Origin: Fasciola hepatica
Taxonomy: Eukaryota; Platyhelminthes; Trematoda; Plagiorchiida; Fasciolidae
Direction: 5' to 3'
Assembly (NCBI GenBank): GCA_948099385.1
Contig: CANUEZ040000191.1
Span: 9,796,001 to 9,860,000 of the forward strand
Length of the DNA stretch: 64,000 nucleotides
The notes beneath the pieces were generated by a model. The model did not search any database. It saw only the letters and a list, made by a program, of their open reading frames with translations, and was not told where the DNA came from. The position numbers and the translations under genes are program-made. Position 1 is the first letter of the stretch; each line of letters opens with the position of its first letter. Below, piece after piece: positions 11,205 through 24,400 of the stretch.

Positions 11205-11216
11205 GCTCAGTTGAGC
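11205..11216 (+). other. Short hairpin GCTC-AGTT-GAGC after the ribozyme
   Basis: A 4-bp inverted repeat with a 4-nt loop directly follows the outer helix I strand. Some subfamilies change it (CTCACTTGATTG, CTCATATGATTG, CAGTTGATCATT), which removes the pairing, so it is unlikely to be essential. Confidence 0.35.
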
Positions 11217-11326
11217 GTTCAAGCTGCATGATCAATCATATTATACAAATCTATTCTAAACTAATCTTATCTAATATAATCTCCTACTACTAATCAATTG
11301 CATGCATAGTAAGGAAGCTGTGTAGG

Positions 11327-11331
11327 TTTTT
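11327..11331 (+). terminator. T5 run, possible pol III terminator in the following monomer
   Basis: TTTTT follows the header of the next monomer, about 145 nt after the predicted cleavage site. A pol III transcript begun near the B-box would pass through the ribozyme and stop here. Other monomers carry TTTATC or TTCTTC at this place, which would remove the stop and allow multimeric transcripts. TTTATC is uncommon before about 19 kb and frequent after it. Inference only. Confidence 0.25.
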
Positions 11332-12550
11332 CATTTGGGAATGCGTTGGTTGTACTTAGGCCCCCACAGAGAAGTCATCCATCATAGGAGTCGATCGGTG
11401 TGCGCAAAGCTGGTTGTTACCATTCAAATTTGAAGCCAGTTTGCGAAGGGTGCTATATGATGTAGTGTAGATGTTGAACAAAGCGTTGATAGCCATCCCG
11501 GATAGCCTTGTGTTGTTAAGTTGTTCAATTCACAATGGTTGACCGGTTGTTGGAATCACCGTGGTTGCTCGGTCGATGTGCACTGCTGATGAGTCGAGTC
11601 CGAACAAGGATGAAACAGCTGTACAGTGAGTGCTTCCATGGATTTCAAAGCTCAGTTGAGCGTTCAAGCTGCATGATCAATCATATTATACAAATCTATT
11701 CTAAACTAATCTTATCTAATATAATCTCCTACTACTAATCAATTGCATGCATAGTAAGGAAGCTGTGTAGGTTTTTCATTTGGGAATGCGTTGGTTGTAC
11801 TTGGGCCCCTACAGAGAAGTCATCCATCATAGGAGTCGATCGGTGTGCGCGAAGCTGGTTGTTACCATTCAAATTTGAAGCCAGTTTGGGAAGGGTGCTA
11901 TATGATGTAGTGTATATGTTGAACAAAGCGTTGATAGCCATCCCGGGTAGCCTTGTGTTGTTAAGTTGTTCGATTCACAATGGTTCAGCGGTTGTTGGAG
12001 TCCCCGTGGTTGCTCGGTCGATGTGCATTGCTCATGAGTCGAGTCCGAACAAGGATGAAACAGCTGTACAGTGAGTGCTTCCATGGATTTCAATGCTCAG
12101 TTGAGCGTTCAAGCTGCATGATCCATCATATTATACAAATCTATTCTAATCTAATCTAATCTAATCTAATCTCCTACTACTAATCAATTGCATGCATAGT
12201 AAGGAAGCTGTGTAGGTTTTTCATTTGGGAATGCGTTGGTTGTACTTGGGCCCCTACAGAGAAGTCATCCATCATAGGAGTCGATCGGTGTGCGCAAAGC
12301 TGGTTGTTACCATTGAAATTTGAAGTCAGTTTGGGCAGGGTGCTATATGATGTAGTGTATATGTTGAACAAAGCGTTGATAGCCATCCCGGATAGCCTTG
12401 TGTTGGTAAGTTGTTCGATTCACAATGGTTGACCGGTTGTTGGAATCACCGTGGTTGCTCGGTCGATGTGCACTGCTGATGAGTCGAGTCCGAACAAGGA
12501 TGAAACAGCTGTACAGTGAGTGCTTCCATGGATTTCAATGCTCAGTTGAG

Positions 12551-14360
12551 CGTTCAAGCTGCATGATCAACCATATTATACAAATCTAATCTAATCTAAT
12601 CTAATCTAATCTAATCTAAACTTATCTAATCTAATCTAATCTAATCTCCTACTACTAATCAATTGCATGCATAGTAAGGAAGCTGTGTAGGTTTTTCATT
12701 TGGGAATGCGTTGGTTGTACTTAGGCCCCTACAGAGAAGTCATCCATCATAGGAGTCGATCGGTGTGCGCGAAGCTGGTTGTTACCATTCAAATTTGAAG
12801 CCAGTTTGGGAACGGTGCTATATCATGTAGTGTAGATGTTGAACAAAGCGTTGATAGCCATCCCGGATAGCCTTGTGTTGTTGAGTTGTTCGATTCACAA
12901 TGGTTCACCGGTTGTTGGAGTCCCCGTGGTTGCTCGGTCGATGTGCACTGCTGATGAGTCGAGTCCGAACAAGGATGAAACAGCTGTACAGTGAGTGCTT
13001 CCATGGATTTCAATGCTCAGTTGAGCGTTCAAGCTGCATGATCAATCATATTATACAAATCTATTCTAAACTAATCTTATCTAATATAATCTCCTACTAC
13101 TAATCAATTGCATGCATAGTAAGGAAGCTGTGTAGGTTTTTCATTTGGGAATGCGTTGGTTGTACTTAGGCCCCCACAGAGAAGTCATCCATCATAGGAG
13201 TCGATCGGTGTGCGCAAAGCTGGTTGTTACCATTCAAATTTGAAGCCAGTTTGCGAAGGGTGCTATATGATGTAGTGTAGATGTTGAACAAAGCGTTGAT
13301 AGCCATCCCGGATAGCCTTGTGTTGTTAAGTTGTTCAATTCACAATGGTTGACCGGTTGTTGGAATCACCGTGGTTGCTCGGTCGATGTGCACTGCTGAT
13401 GAGTCGAGTCCGAACAAGGATGAAACAGCTGTACAGTGAGTGCTTCCATGGATTTCAAAGCTCAGTTGAGCGTTCAAGCTGCATGATCAATCATATTATA
13501 CAAATCTATTCTAAACTAATCTTATCTAATATAATCTCCTACTACTAATCAATTGCATGCATAGTAAGGAAGCTGTGTAGGTTTTTCATTTGGGAATGCG
13601 TTGGTTGTACTTGGGCCCCTACAGAGAAGTCATCCATCATAGGAGTCGATCGGTGTGCGCGAAGCTGGTTGTTACCATTCAAATTTGAAGCCAGTTTGGG
13701 AAGGGTGCTATATGATGTAGTGTATATGTTGAACAAAGCGTTGATAGCCATCCCGGGTAGCCTTGTGTTGTTAAGTTGTTCGATTCACAATGGTTCAGCG
13801 GTTGTTGGAGTCCCCGTGGTTGCTCGGTCGATGTGCATTGCTCATGAGTCGAGTCCGAACAAGGATGAAACAGCTGTACAGTGAGTGCTTCCATGGATTT
13901 CAATGCTCAGTTGAGCGTTCAAGCTGCATGATCCATCATATTATACAAATCTATTCTAATCTAATCTAATCTAATCTAATCTCCTACTACTAATCAATTG
14001 CATGCATAGTAAGGAAGCTGTGTAGGTTTTTCATTTGGGAATGCGTTGGTTGTACTTGGGCCCCTACAGAGAAGTCATCCATCATAGGAGTCGATCGGTG
14101 TGCGCAAAGCTGGTTGTTACCATTGAAATTTGAAGTCAGTTTGGGCAGGGTGCTATATGATGTAGTGTATATGTTGAACAAAGCGTTGATAGCCATCCCG
14201 GATAGCCTTGTGTTGGTAAGTTGTTCGATTCACAATGGTTGACCGGTTGTTGGAATCACCGTGGTTGCTCGGTCGATGTGCACTGCTGATGAGTCGAGTC
14301 CGAACAAGGATGAAACAGCTGTACAGTGAGTGCTTCCATGGATTTCAATGCTCAGTTGAG
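12551..14360 (+). repeat. Higher-order repeat copy B (4 monomers, 1810 bp)
   Basis: S = 12946, 13391 and 14281 intact; 13836 G5C, in the same order as copy A. Identity continues to about 14380 and then stops abruptly at CATGATCAA, after which copy B reads TAATCATATG where copy A reads CCATATTATA. The closeness of the copies points to a recent unequal exchange or replication-based duplication. Confidence 0.9.
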
Positions 14361-17300
14361 CGTTCAAGCTGCATGATCAATAATCATATGCAAACCTAAT
14401 CTATTCTTATCTAATATAATCTAATCTCCTACTACTAATCAATTGCATGCATAGTAAGGAAGCTGTGTAGGTTTTTCATTTGGGAATGCGTTGGTTGTAC
14501 TTAGGCCCCTACAGAGAAGTCATCCATCATTGGAGTCGATCGGTGTGCGCGAAACTGGTTGTTACCATTGAAATTTGAAGCCAGTTTGGGAAGAATTCTA
14601 TATGATGTATTGTAGATGTTGAACAAAGCGTTGATAGCCATCCCGGATAGCCTTGTGTTGTTAAGTTGTTCGATTCACAATGGTTCACCGGTTGTTGGAG
14701 TCCCCGTGGTTGCTCGGTCGATGTGCACTGCTGATGAGTCGAGTCCGATCAAGGATGAAACAGCTGAACAGTGAGTGCTTCCATGGATTTCAATGCTCAG
14801 TTGAGCGTTCAAGCTGCATGATCAATCATATTATACAAATATAATCTAATCTAATCTAATCTGATCTAATCTCCTACTACTAATCAATTGCATGCATAGT
14901 AAGGAAGCTGTGTAGGTTTTTCATTTGGGAATGCGTTGGTTGTACTTAGGCCCCTACAGAGAAGTCATCCATCATAGGAGTCGATCGGTGTGCGCAAAGC
15001 TGGTTGTTACCATTCAAATTTGAAGCCAGTTTGCGAAGGGTGCTATATGATGTAGTGTAGATGTTGAACAAAGCGTTGATAGCCATCCCGGATAGCCTTG
15101 TGTTGTTAAGTTGTTCGATTCACAATGGTTCAGCGGTTGTTGGAGTCCCCGTGGTTGCTCGGTCGATGTGCACTGCTGATGAGTCGAGTCCGAACAAGGA
15201 TGAAACAGCTGTACAGTGAGTGCTTCCATGGATTTCAATGCTCAGTTGAGCGTTCAAGCTGCATGATCAATCATATTATACAAATCTATTCTAAACTATT
15301 CTTATCTAATATAATCTCCTACTACTAATCAATTGCATGCATAGTAAGGAAGCTGTGTAGCTTTTTCATTTGGGAATGCGTTGGTTGTACTTCGGCCCCT
15401 ACAGAGAAGTCATCCATCATAGGAGTCGATCGGTGTGCGCGAAGCTGGTTGTTACCATTCAAATTTGAAGCCAGTTTGGGAAGGGTGCTATATGATGTAG
15501 TGTATATGTTGAACAAAGCGTTGATAGCCATCCCGGATAGCCTTGTGTTGTTAAGTTGTTCGATTCACAATGGTTCAGCGGTTGTTGGAGTCCCCGTGGT
15601 TGCTCGGTCGATGTGCACTGCTGATGAGTCGAGTCCGAACAAGGATGAAACAGCTGTACAGTGAGTGCTTCCATGGATTTCAATGCTCAGTTGAGCGTTC
15701 AAGCTGCATGATCCATCGTATTATACAAATCTATTCTAATCTAATCTAATCTAATCTAATCTCCTACTACTAATCAATTGCATGCATAGTAAGGAAGCTG
15801 TGTAGGTTTTTCATTTGGGAATGCGTTGGTTGTACTTAGGCCCCTACAGAGAAGTCATCCATCATTGGAGTCGATCGGTGTGCGCGAAACTGGTTGTTAC
15901 CATTGAAATTTGAAGCCAGTTTGGGAAGAATGCTATATGATGTATTGTAGATGTTGAACAAAGCGTTGATAGCCATCCCGGATAGCCTTGTGTTGTTAAG
16001 TTGTTCGATTCACAATGGTTCACCGGTTGTTGGAGTCCCCGTGGTTGCTCGGTCGATGTGCACTGCTGATGAGTCGAGTCCGATCAAGGATGAAACAGCT
16101 GTACAGTGAGTGCTTCCATGGATTTCAATGCTCAGTTGAGCGTTCAAGCTGCATGATCAATCATATTATACAAATATAATCTAATCTAATCTAATCTGAT
16201 CTAATCTCCTACTACTAATCAATTGCATGCATAGTAAGGAAGCTGTGTAGGTTTTTCATTTGGGAATGCGTTGGTTGTACTTAGGCCCCCACAGAGAAGT
16301 CATCCATCATAGGAGTCGATCGGTGTGCGCAAAGCTGGTTGTTACCATTCAAATTTGAAGCCAGTTTGCGAAGGGTGCTATATGATGTAGTGTAGATGTT
16401 GAACAAAGCGTTGATAGCCATCCCGGATAGCCTTGTGTTGTTAAGTTGTTCAATTCACAATGGTTGACCGGTTGTTGGAATCACCGTGGTTGCTCGGTCG
16501 ATGTGCACTGCTGATGAGTCGAGTCCGAACAAGGATGAAACAGCTGTACGGTGAGTGCTTCCATGGATTTCAATGCTCAGTTGAGCGTTCAAGCTGCATG
16601 ATCAATCATATTATACAAATCTAATCTAATCTAATCTTATCTAATATAATCTCCTACTACTAATCAATTGCATGCATAGTAAGGAAGCTGTGTAGGTTTT
16701 TCATTTGGGAATGCGTTGGTTGTACTTGGGCCCCTACAGAGAAGTCATCCATCATAGGAGTCGATCGGTGTGCGCGAAGCTGGTTGTTACCATTCAAATT
16801 TGAAGCCAGTTTGGGAACGGTGCTATATCATGTAGTGTATATGTTGAACAAAGCGTTGATAGCCATCCCGGATAGCCTTGTGTTGTTAAGTTGTTCGATT
16901 CACAATGGTTCAGCGGTTGTTGGAGTCCCCGTGGTTGCTCGGTCGATGTGCACTGCTGATGAGTCGAGTCCGAACAAGGATGAAACAGCTGTACAGTGAG
17001 TGCTTCCATGGATTTCAATGCTCAGTTGAGCGTTCAAGCTGCATGATCCATCGTATTATTCAAATCTATTCTAATCTAATCTAATCTAATCTAATCTCCT
17101 ACTACTAATCAATTGCATGCATAGTAAGGAAGCTGTGTAGGTTTTTCATTTGGGAATGCGTTGGTTGTACTTGGGCCCCTACAGAGAAGTCATCCATCAT
17201 AGGAGTCGATCGGTGTGCGCAAAGCTGGTTGTTACCATTCAAATTTGAAGCCAGTTTGGGCAGGGTGCTATATGATGTAGTGTATATGTTGAACAAAGCG

Positions 17301-18442
17301 TTGATAGCCATCCCGGATAGCTTTGTGTTGTTAAGTTGTTCGATTCACAATGGTTGACCGGTTGTTGGAGTGCCCGTGGTTGCTCGGTCGATGTGCACTG
17401 CTGATGAGTCGAGTCCGAACAAGGATGAAACAGCTGTACAGTGAGTGCTCCCATGGATTTCAATGCTCAGTTGAGCGTTCAAGCTGCATGATCAACCATA
17501 TTATACAAATCTAATCTAATCTAATCTAATCTAATCTAATCTAATCTAATCTCCTACTACTAATCAATTGCATGCATAGTAAGGAAGCTGTGTGAGGTTT
17601 ACATTTGGGAATGCGTTGGTTGTACTTAGGCCCCTACAGAGAAGTCATCCATCATAGGAGTCGATCGGTGTGCGCAAAGCTGGTTGTTACCATTCAAATT
17701 TGAAGCCAGTTTGGGAAGGGTGCTATATGACGTAGTGTAGATGTTGAACAAAGCTTTGAATACGATCCCGGATAGCGTTGTGTTGTTGAGTTGTTCGATT
17801 CACAATGGTTCAATGGTTGTTGGAGTCCCCGTGGTTGCTCGGTCGATGTGCATTGCTCATGAGTCGAGTCCGAACAAGGATGAAACAGCTGTACAGTGAG
17901 TGCTTCAATGGATTTCAATGCTCAGTTGAGCGTTCAAGCTGCATGATCAATAATATTATGCAAATCTAATCTATTCTTATCTAATATAATCTAACATCCT
18001 ACTACTAATCAATTGCATGCATAGTAAGGAAGCTGTGTAGGTTTTTCATTTGGGAATGCGTTGGTTGTACTTAGGCCCCTACAGAGAAGTCATCCATCAT
18101 TGGAGTCGATCGGTGTGCGCGAAACTGGTTGTTACCATTGAAATTTGAAGCCAGTTTGGGAAGAATGCTACATGATGTATTGTAGATGTTGAACAAAGCG
18201 TTGATAGCCATCCCGGATAGCCTTGTGTTGTTAAGTCGTTCGATTCACAATGGTTCACCGGTTGTTGGAGTCCCCGTGGTTGCTCGGTCGATGTGCACTG
18301 CTGATGAGTCGAGTCCGATCAAGGATGAAACAGCTGAACAGTGAGTGCTTCCATGGATTTCAATGCTCAGTTGAGCGTTCAAGCTGCATGATCAATCATA
18401 TAATACAAATCTATTCTATCCTAATCTAATCTGATCTAATCT
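14361..18442 (+). repeat. Segment 5: nine monomers, mostly 445-bp spacing
   Basis: S = 14726 T16.1A (CTGAA for CTGTA, so the A15.1-U16.1 pair is lost); 15171 and 15616 intact; 16061 intact; 16506 intact with helix I CGGTG (a G.U wobble); 16951 and 17396 intact; 17851 G5C; 18296 T16.1A. The monomers at 14726, 16061 and 18296 share CATTGGAGTC, GCGAAACTGG and a TGTATTGTAG variant. They are one subfamily at 3- and 5-monomer distances, but 16061 has the intact CTGTA. Confidence 0.88.
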
Positions 18443-21400
18443 CCTACTACTAATCAATTGCATGCATAGTAAGGAAGCTGTGTAGCTTTTTCATTTGGGA
18501 ATGCGTTGGTTGTACTTCGGCCCCTACAGAGAAGTCATCCATCATAGGAGTCGATCGGTGTGCGCGAAGCTGTTTGTTACCAATCACATTTAAAGCCAGT
18601 TTGGGAAGGGTGCTATATCATGTAGTGTAGATGTTGAACAATGTGTTGATAGCCATCCCGGTTAGCCTTGTGTTGTTAAGTTGTTCAATTCACAATGGTT
18701 CAGCGATTGTTGGAGTCCCCGTGGTTGCTCGGTCGATGTGCACTGCTGATGAGTCGAGTCCGAACAAGAACGAAACAGCTGTACAGTGAGTGCTTCTATG
18801 GATTTCAATGCTCAGTTGAGCGTTCAAGCTGCATGATCAATCATATTATACATATCTATTCTAATCTAATGTAATCTAAACTTACCTAATCTTATCTCCT
18901 ACTACTAATCAATTGCATGCATAGTAAGGAAGCTGTGTAGGTTTATCATTTGGGAATGCGTTGGTTGTACTTCGGCCCCTTCAGAGAATTCATCCATCAT
19001 AGGAGTCGATCGGTGTGCGCGAAGCTGGTTGTTACCATTGAAATTTGAAGCCAGTTTGGGAACGGTGCTATATATGATGTAGTGTAGATGTTGAACAAAG
19101 CGTTGATAGCCATCCCGGATAGCCTTGTGTTGTTAAGTTGTTCGATTCACAATGGTTCAGCGTTTGTTGGAGTCCCCGTGGTTGCTCGGTCGATGTGCAC
19201 TGCTGATGAGTCGAGTCCGAACAAGGATGAAACAGCTGTACAGTGAGTGCTTCCATGGATTTCAATGCTCAGTTGAGCGTTCAAGCTGCATGATCAATCA
19301 TATTATACAAATCTAATCTAATCTAATCTCCTACTACTTATCAATTGCATGCATAGTAAGGAAGCTGTGTAGGTTTTTCATTTGGGAATGCGTTGGTTGT
19401 ACTTAGGCCCCTACAGAGAAGTCATCCATCATAGGAGTCGATCGGTGTGCGCGAAGCTGGTTGTTACCATTCAAATTTGAAGCCAGTTTGGGAAGGGTGC
19501 TATATATGATGTAGTGTAGATGTTGAACAAAGCGTTGATAGCCATCCCGGATAGCCTTGTGTTGTTAAGTTGTTCGATTCACATTGGTTGACCGGTTGTT
19601 GGAGTCCCCGTGGTTGCTCGGTCGATGTGCACTGCTGATGAGTCGAGTCCGATCAAGGATGAAACAGCTGTACAGTGAGTGCTTCCATGGATTTCAATGC
19701 TCAGTTGAGCGTTCAAGCTGCATGATCAATCATATTATACAAATATAATCTAATCTAATCCTATCTGATCTAATCTCCTACTACTAATCAATTGCATGCA
19801 TAGTAAGGAAGCTGTGTAGGTTTTTCATTTGGGAATGCGTTGGTTGTACTTGGGCCCCTACAGAGAAGTCATCCATCATAGGAGTCGATCGGTGTGCGCA
19901 AAGCTGGTTGTTACCATTCAAATTTGAAGCCAGTTTGGGAAGGGTGCTATATGATGTAGTGTAGATGTTGAACAAAGCGTTGATAGCCATCCCGGATAGC
20001 CTTGTGTTGTTAAGTTGTTCGATTCACAATGGTTGACCGGTTGTTGGAATCACCGTGGTTGCTCGGTCGATGTGCACTGCTGATGAGTCGAGTCCGAACA
20101 AGGATGAAACAGCTGTACAGTGAGTGCTTCCATGGATTTCAATGCTCAGTTGAGCGTTCAAGCTGCATGATCAATCATATTATACAAAACTATTCTTACC
20201 TAATCTAATCTAATCTAATATAATCTAATCTCCTACTTCTAATCAATTGCATGCATAGTAAGGAAGCTGTGTAGGTTTTTCATTTGGGAATGCGTTGGTT
20301 GTACTTAGGCCCCTACAGAGAAGTCATCGATCATAGGAGTCGATCGGTGTGCGCGAAACTGGTTGTTACCATTGAAATTTGAAGCCAGTTTGGGAAGAAT
20401 GCTATATGATGTAGTGTAGATGTTGAACAAAGCGTTGATAGCCATCCCGGATAGCCTTGTGTTGTTAAGTTGTTCGATTCACAATGGTTGACCGGTTTTT
20501 GGAGTCCCCGTGGTTGCTCGGTCGATGTGCACTGCTGATGAGTCGAGTCCGAACAAGGATGAAACAGCTGTACAGTGAGTGCTTCCATGGATTTCAATGC
20601 TCAGTTAAGCGTTCAAGCTGCATGATCAATCATATAATACAAATCTATTCTAATCTAATCTAATCTGATCTAATCTCCTACTACTAATCAATTGCATGCA
20701 TAGTAAGGAAGCTGTGTAGCTTTTTCATTTGGGAATGCGTTGGTTGTACTTCGGCCCCTACAGAGAAGTCATCCATCATAGGAGTCGATCGGTGTGCGCG
20801 AAGCTGTTTGTTACCAATCAAATTTAAAGCCAGTTTGGGAAGGGTGCTATATCATGTAGTGTAGATGTTGAACAATGTGTTGATAGCCATCCCGGTTAGC
20901 CTTGTGTTGTTAAGTTGTTCAATTCACAATGGTTCAGCGATTGTTGGAGTCCCCGTGGTTGCTCGGTCGATGTGCACTGCTGATGAGTCGAGTCCGAACA
21001 AGGATGAAACAGCTGTACAGTGAGTGCTTCCATGGATTTCAATGCTCAGTTGAGCGTTCAAGCTGCATGATCAATCATATTATACAAATCTAATCTAATC
21101 TAATCTCCTACTACTTATCAATTGCATGCATAGTAAGGAAGCTGTGTGAGTTTTACATTAGGGAATGCGTTGGTTGTACTTAGGCCCCTACAGAGAAGTC
21201 ATCCATCATAGGAGTCGATCGGTGTGCGCGAAGCTGGTTGTTACCATTCAAATTTGAAGCCAGTTTGGGAAGGGTGCTATATCATGTAGTGTAGATGTTG
21301 AACAAAGCTTTGAATTCGATCCCGGATTGATTTGTGTTGTTAAGTTGTTCGATTCACAATGGTTCAGCGGTTTTTGGAATCCCCGTGGTTGCTCGGTCGA

Positions 21401-24400
21401 TGTGCACTGCTGATGAGTCGAGTCCGAACAAGGATGAAACAGCTGTACAGTGAGTGCTTCCATGGATTTCAATGCTCAGTTGAGCGTTCAAGCTGCATGA
21501 TCAATCAAATTATACAAATCTATACTAATCTAATCTAATCAAATCTAATATAATCTCCTACTTCTAATAAATTGCAGGGATAGTAGGGAAGTTGTGTAGG
21601 TTTATCATTTGAGAATGCGTTGGTTGTACTTAGGCCCCTACAGAGAAGTCATCCATCATAGGAGTCGATCGGTGTGCGCAAAGCTGTTTGTTAACATTCA
21701 AATTTGAAGCCAGTTTGGGAACGGTGCTATATGATATAGTGTAGATTTTGAACAAAGCATTGATAGCCATCCCGGATAGCCTTGTGTTGTGAAGTTGTTC
21801 GATTCACAATGGTTCAGCGGTTGTTGGAGTCCCCGTGGTTGCTCGGTCGATGTGCACTGCTGATGAGTCGAGTCCGAACAAGGATGAAACAGCTGTACAG
21901 TGAGTGCTTCCATGGATTTCAATGCTCAGTTGAGCGTTCAAGCTGCATGATCAATCATATTATACAAATCTATTCTAATCTGATCAAATCTAATCTAATC
22001 TCCTACTACTAATCACTTGCATGCATAGTAAGGAAGCTGTGTAGGTTTATCATTTGGGAATGCGTTGGTTGTACTTAGGCCCCTACAGAGAAGTCATCCA
22101 TCATAGGAGTCGATCGGTGTGCGCGAAGCTGGTTGTTACCATTCAAATTTGAAGCCAGTTTGGGGAGGGTGCTATCTCATGTAGTGTAGATGTTGAAAAA
22201 AGCTTTGAATACGTTGCCGGATTGATTTGCGTTGTTAATTTGTTTGATTCACAATGGTTCAGCGGTTGTTGGAGTCCCCGTGGTTGCTCGGTCGATGTGC
22301 ACTGCTGATGAGTCGAGTCCGAACAAAGATGAAACAGCTGTACAGTGAGTGCTTCCATGGATTTCAATGCTCAGTTGAGCGTTCAAGCTGCATGATCAAT
22401 CATATTATACAAATATAATCTAATCTAATCTAATCTAATCTAATGTCCTACTACTAATCAATTGCATGCATAGTTAGGAAGCTGTGTAGGCGTATCATTT
22501 GGGAATGCGTTGGTTGTACTTAGGCCCCTACAGAGAAGTCATCCATCATAGGAGTCGATCGGTGTGCGCGAAGCTGGTTGTTACCATTGAAATTTGAAGC
22601 CAGTTTGGGAACGGTGCTATTTCATGTAGTGTAGATGTTGAACAAAGCGTTGATAGCGATCCCGGATAGCCTTGTGTTGTTAAGTTGATCGATTCACAAT
22701 GGTTCAGCGGTTGTTGGAGTCCCCGTGGTTGCTCGGTCGATGTGCACTGCTGATGAGTCGAGTCCGAACAAGGATGAAACAGCTGTACAGTGAGTGCTTC
22801 CATGGATTTCAATGCTCAGTTGAGCGTTCAAGCTGCATGATCAATCATATTATACAAATCTAATATAATCTAATCCAATCTAATCTAATCTAATCTCCTA
22901 CTACTAATCAATTGCATGCATAGTAAGGAAGCTGTGTAGGTTTTTCATTTGGGAATGCGTTGGTTGTACTTAGGCCCCTACAGAGAAGTCATCCATCATA
23001 GGAGTCGATCGGTGTGCGCGAAGCTGGTTGTTACCATTCAAATTTGAAGCCAGTTTGGGAACGGTGCTATATCATGTAGTGTAGATGTTGAAAATAGGTT
23101 TGAATACGATCCCGGATTGATTTGTGTTGTTAAGTTGTTTGATTCACAATGGTTCAGCGGTTGTTGGAGTCCCCGTGGTTGCTCGGTCGATGTGCACTGC
23201 TGATGAGTCGAGTCCGAACAAAGATGAAACAGCTGTACAGTGAGTGCTTCCATGGATTTCAATGCTCAGTTGAGCGTTCAAGCTGCATGATCAATCATAT
23301 ACAAATCTTATCTAAGCTAATCTAATCTAATCTAATCTCCTACTACTAATCAATTGCATGCATAGTAAGGAAGCTGTGTAGGTTTATCATTTGGGAATGC
23401 ATTGGTTGTACTTAGGCCCCTACAGGGAAGTCATCCATCATAGGAGTCGATCAGTGTGCGCGAAGCTGGTTGTTACCATTCAAATTTGAAGCCAGTTTGG
23501 GAACGGTGCTATATCATGTAGTGTAGATGTTGAAAAAAGCTTTGAATACGATCCCGGATTGATTTGTGTTGTTAAGTTGTTTGATTCACAATGGTTCAGC
23601 GGTTGTTGGAGTCCCCGTGGTTGCTCGGTCGATGTGCACTGCTGATGAGTCGAGTCCGAACAAAGATGAAACAGCTGTACAGTGAGTGCTTCCATGGATT
23701 TCAATGCTCAGTTGAGCGTTCAAGCTGCATGATCAATCATATACAAATCTTATCTAAGCTAATCTAATCTAATCTAATCTCCTACTACTAATCAATTGCA
23801 TGCATAGTTAGGAAGCTGTGTAGGTTTTTCATTTGGGAATGCGTTGGTTGTACTTAGGCCCCTACAGAGAATTCATCCATCATAGGAGTCGATCGATGTG
23901 CGCGAAGCTGGTTGTTACCATTCAAATTTGAAGCCAGTTTGCGAAGGGTGCTATTTCATGTAGTGTAGATGTTGAACAAAGCGTTGATAGCCATCCCGGA
24001 TAGCCTTGTGTTGTTAATTTGATCGATTCACAATGGTTCAGCGGTTGTTGGATTCCCCGTGGTTGCTCGGTCGATGTGCACTGCTGATGAGTCGAGTCCG
24101 AACAAGGATGAAACAGCTGTACAGTGAGTGCTTCCATGGATTTCAATGCTCAGTTGAGCGTTCAAGCTGCATGATCAATCATATTATACAAATCTATTCT
24201 AATCTAATCTAATCTAATCTCCTACTTCTAATCAATTTCATGCATAGTAAGGAAGCTGTGTAGGTTTATCATTTGGGAATGCGTTGGTTGTACTTAGGCC
24301 CCTACAGAGAAGTCATCCATCATAGGAGTCGATCGGTGTGCGCGAAGCTGGTTGTTACCATTCAAATTTGAAGCCAGTTTGGGAAGGGTGCTATATGATG

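Larger units (their letters stand above)
10838..11282 (+). repeat. Reference satellite monomer (445 bp)
   Basis: Chosen as a copy close to the apparent consensus with an intact ribozyme core. Order of parts: header 10838-10864; T-run 10882-10886; variable middle to about 11040 with the palindrome at 10978-10989; A-box-like 11045-11056; B-box-like 11078-11086; extended hammerhead 11104-11204; hairpin 11205-11216; AT-rich link and degenerate TAATC tract about 11251-11282. The same order holds in every other complete monomer, so positions elsewhere can be found by offset from the ribozyme start S (here 11136). The phase (start at CCTACT) is arbitrary, as in any tandem repeat. Confidence 0.95.
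10741..12550 (+). repeat. Higher-order repeat copy A (4 monomers, 1810 bp)
   Basis: S = 11136, 11581 and 12471 intact; 12026 G5C. The block recurs 1810 bp to the right almost unchanged. The only difference I noticed is GTGTGAG (about 10877) against GTGTAGG (about 12687). Upstream of about 10729 the similarity ends (TGGTTCC against TGCTTCC; TGGAGTCCCC against TGGAATCACC). Confidence 0.9.
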
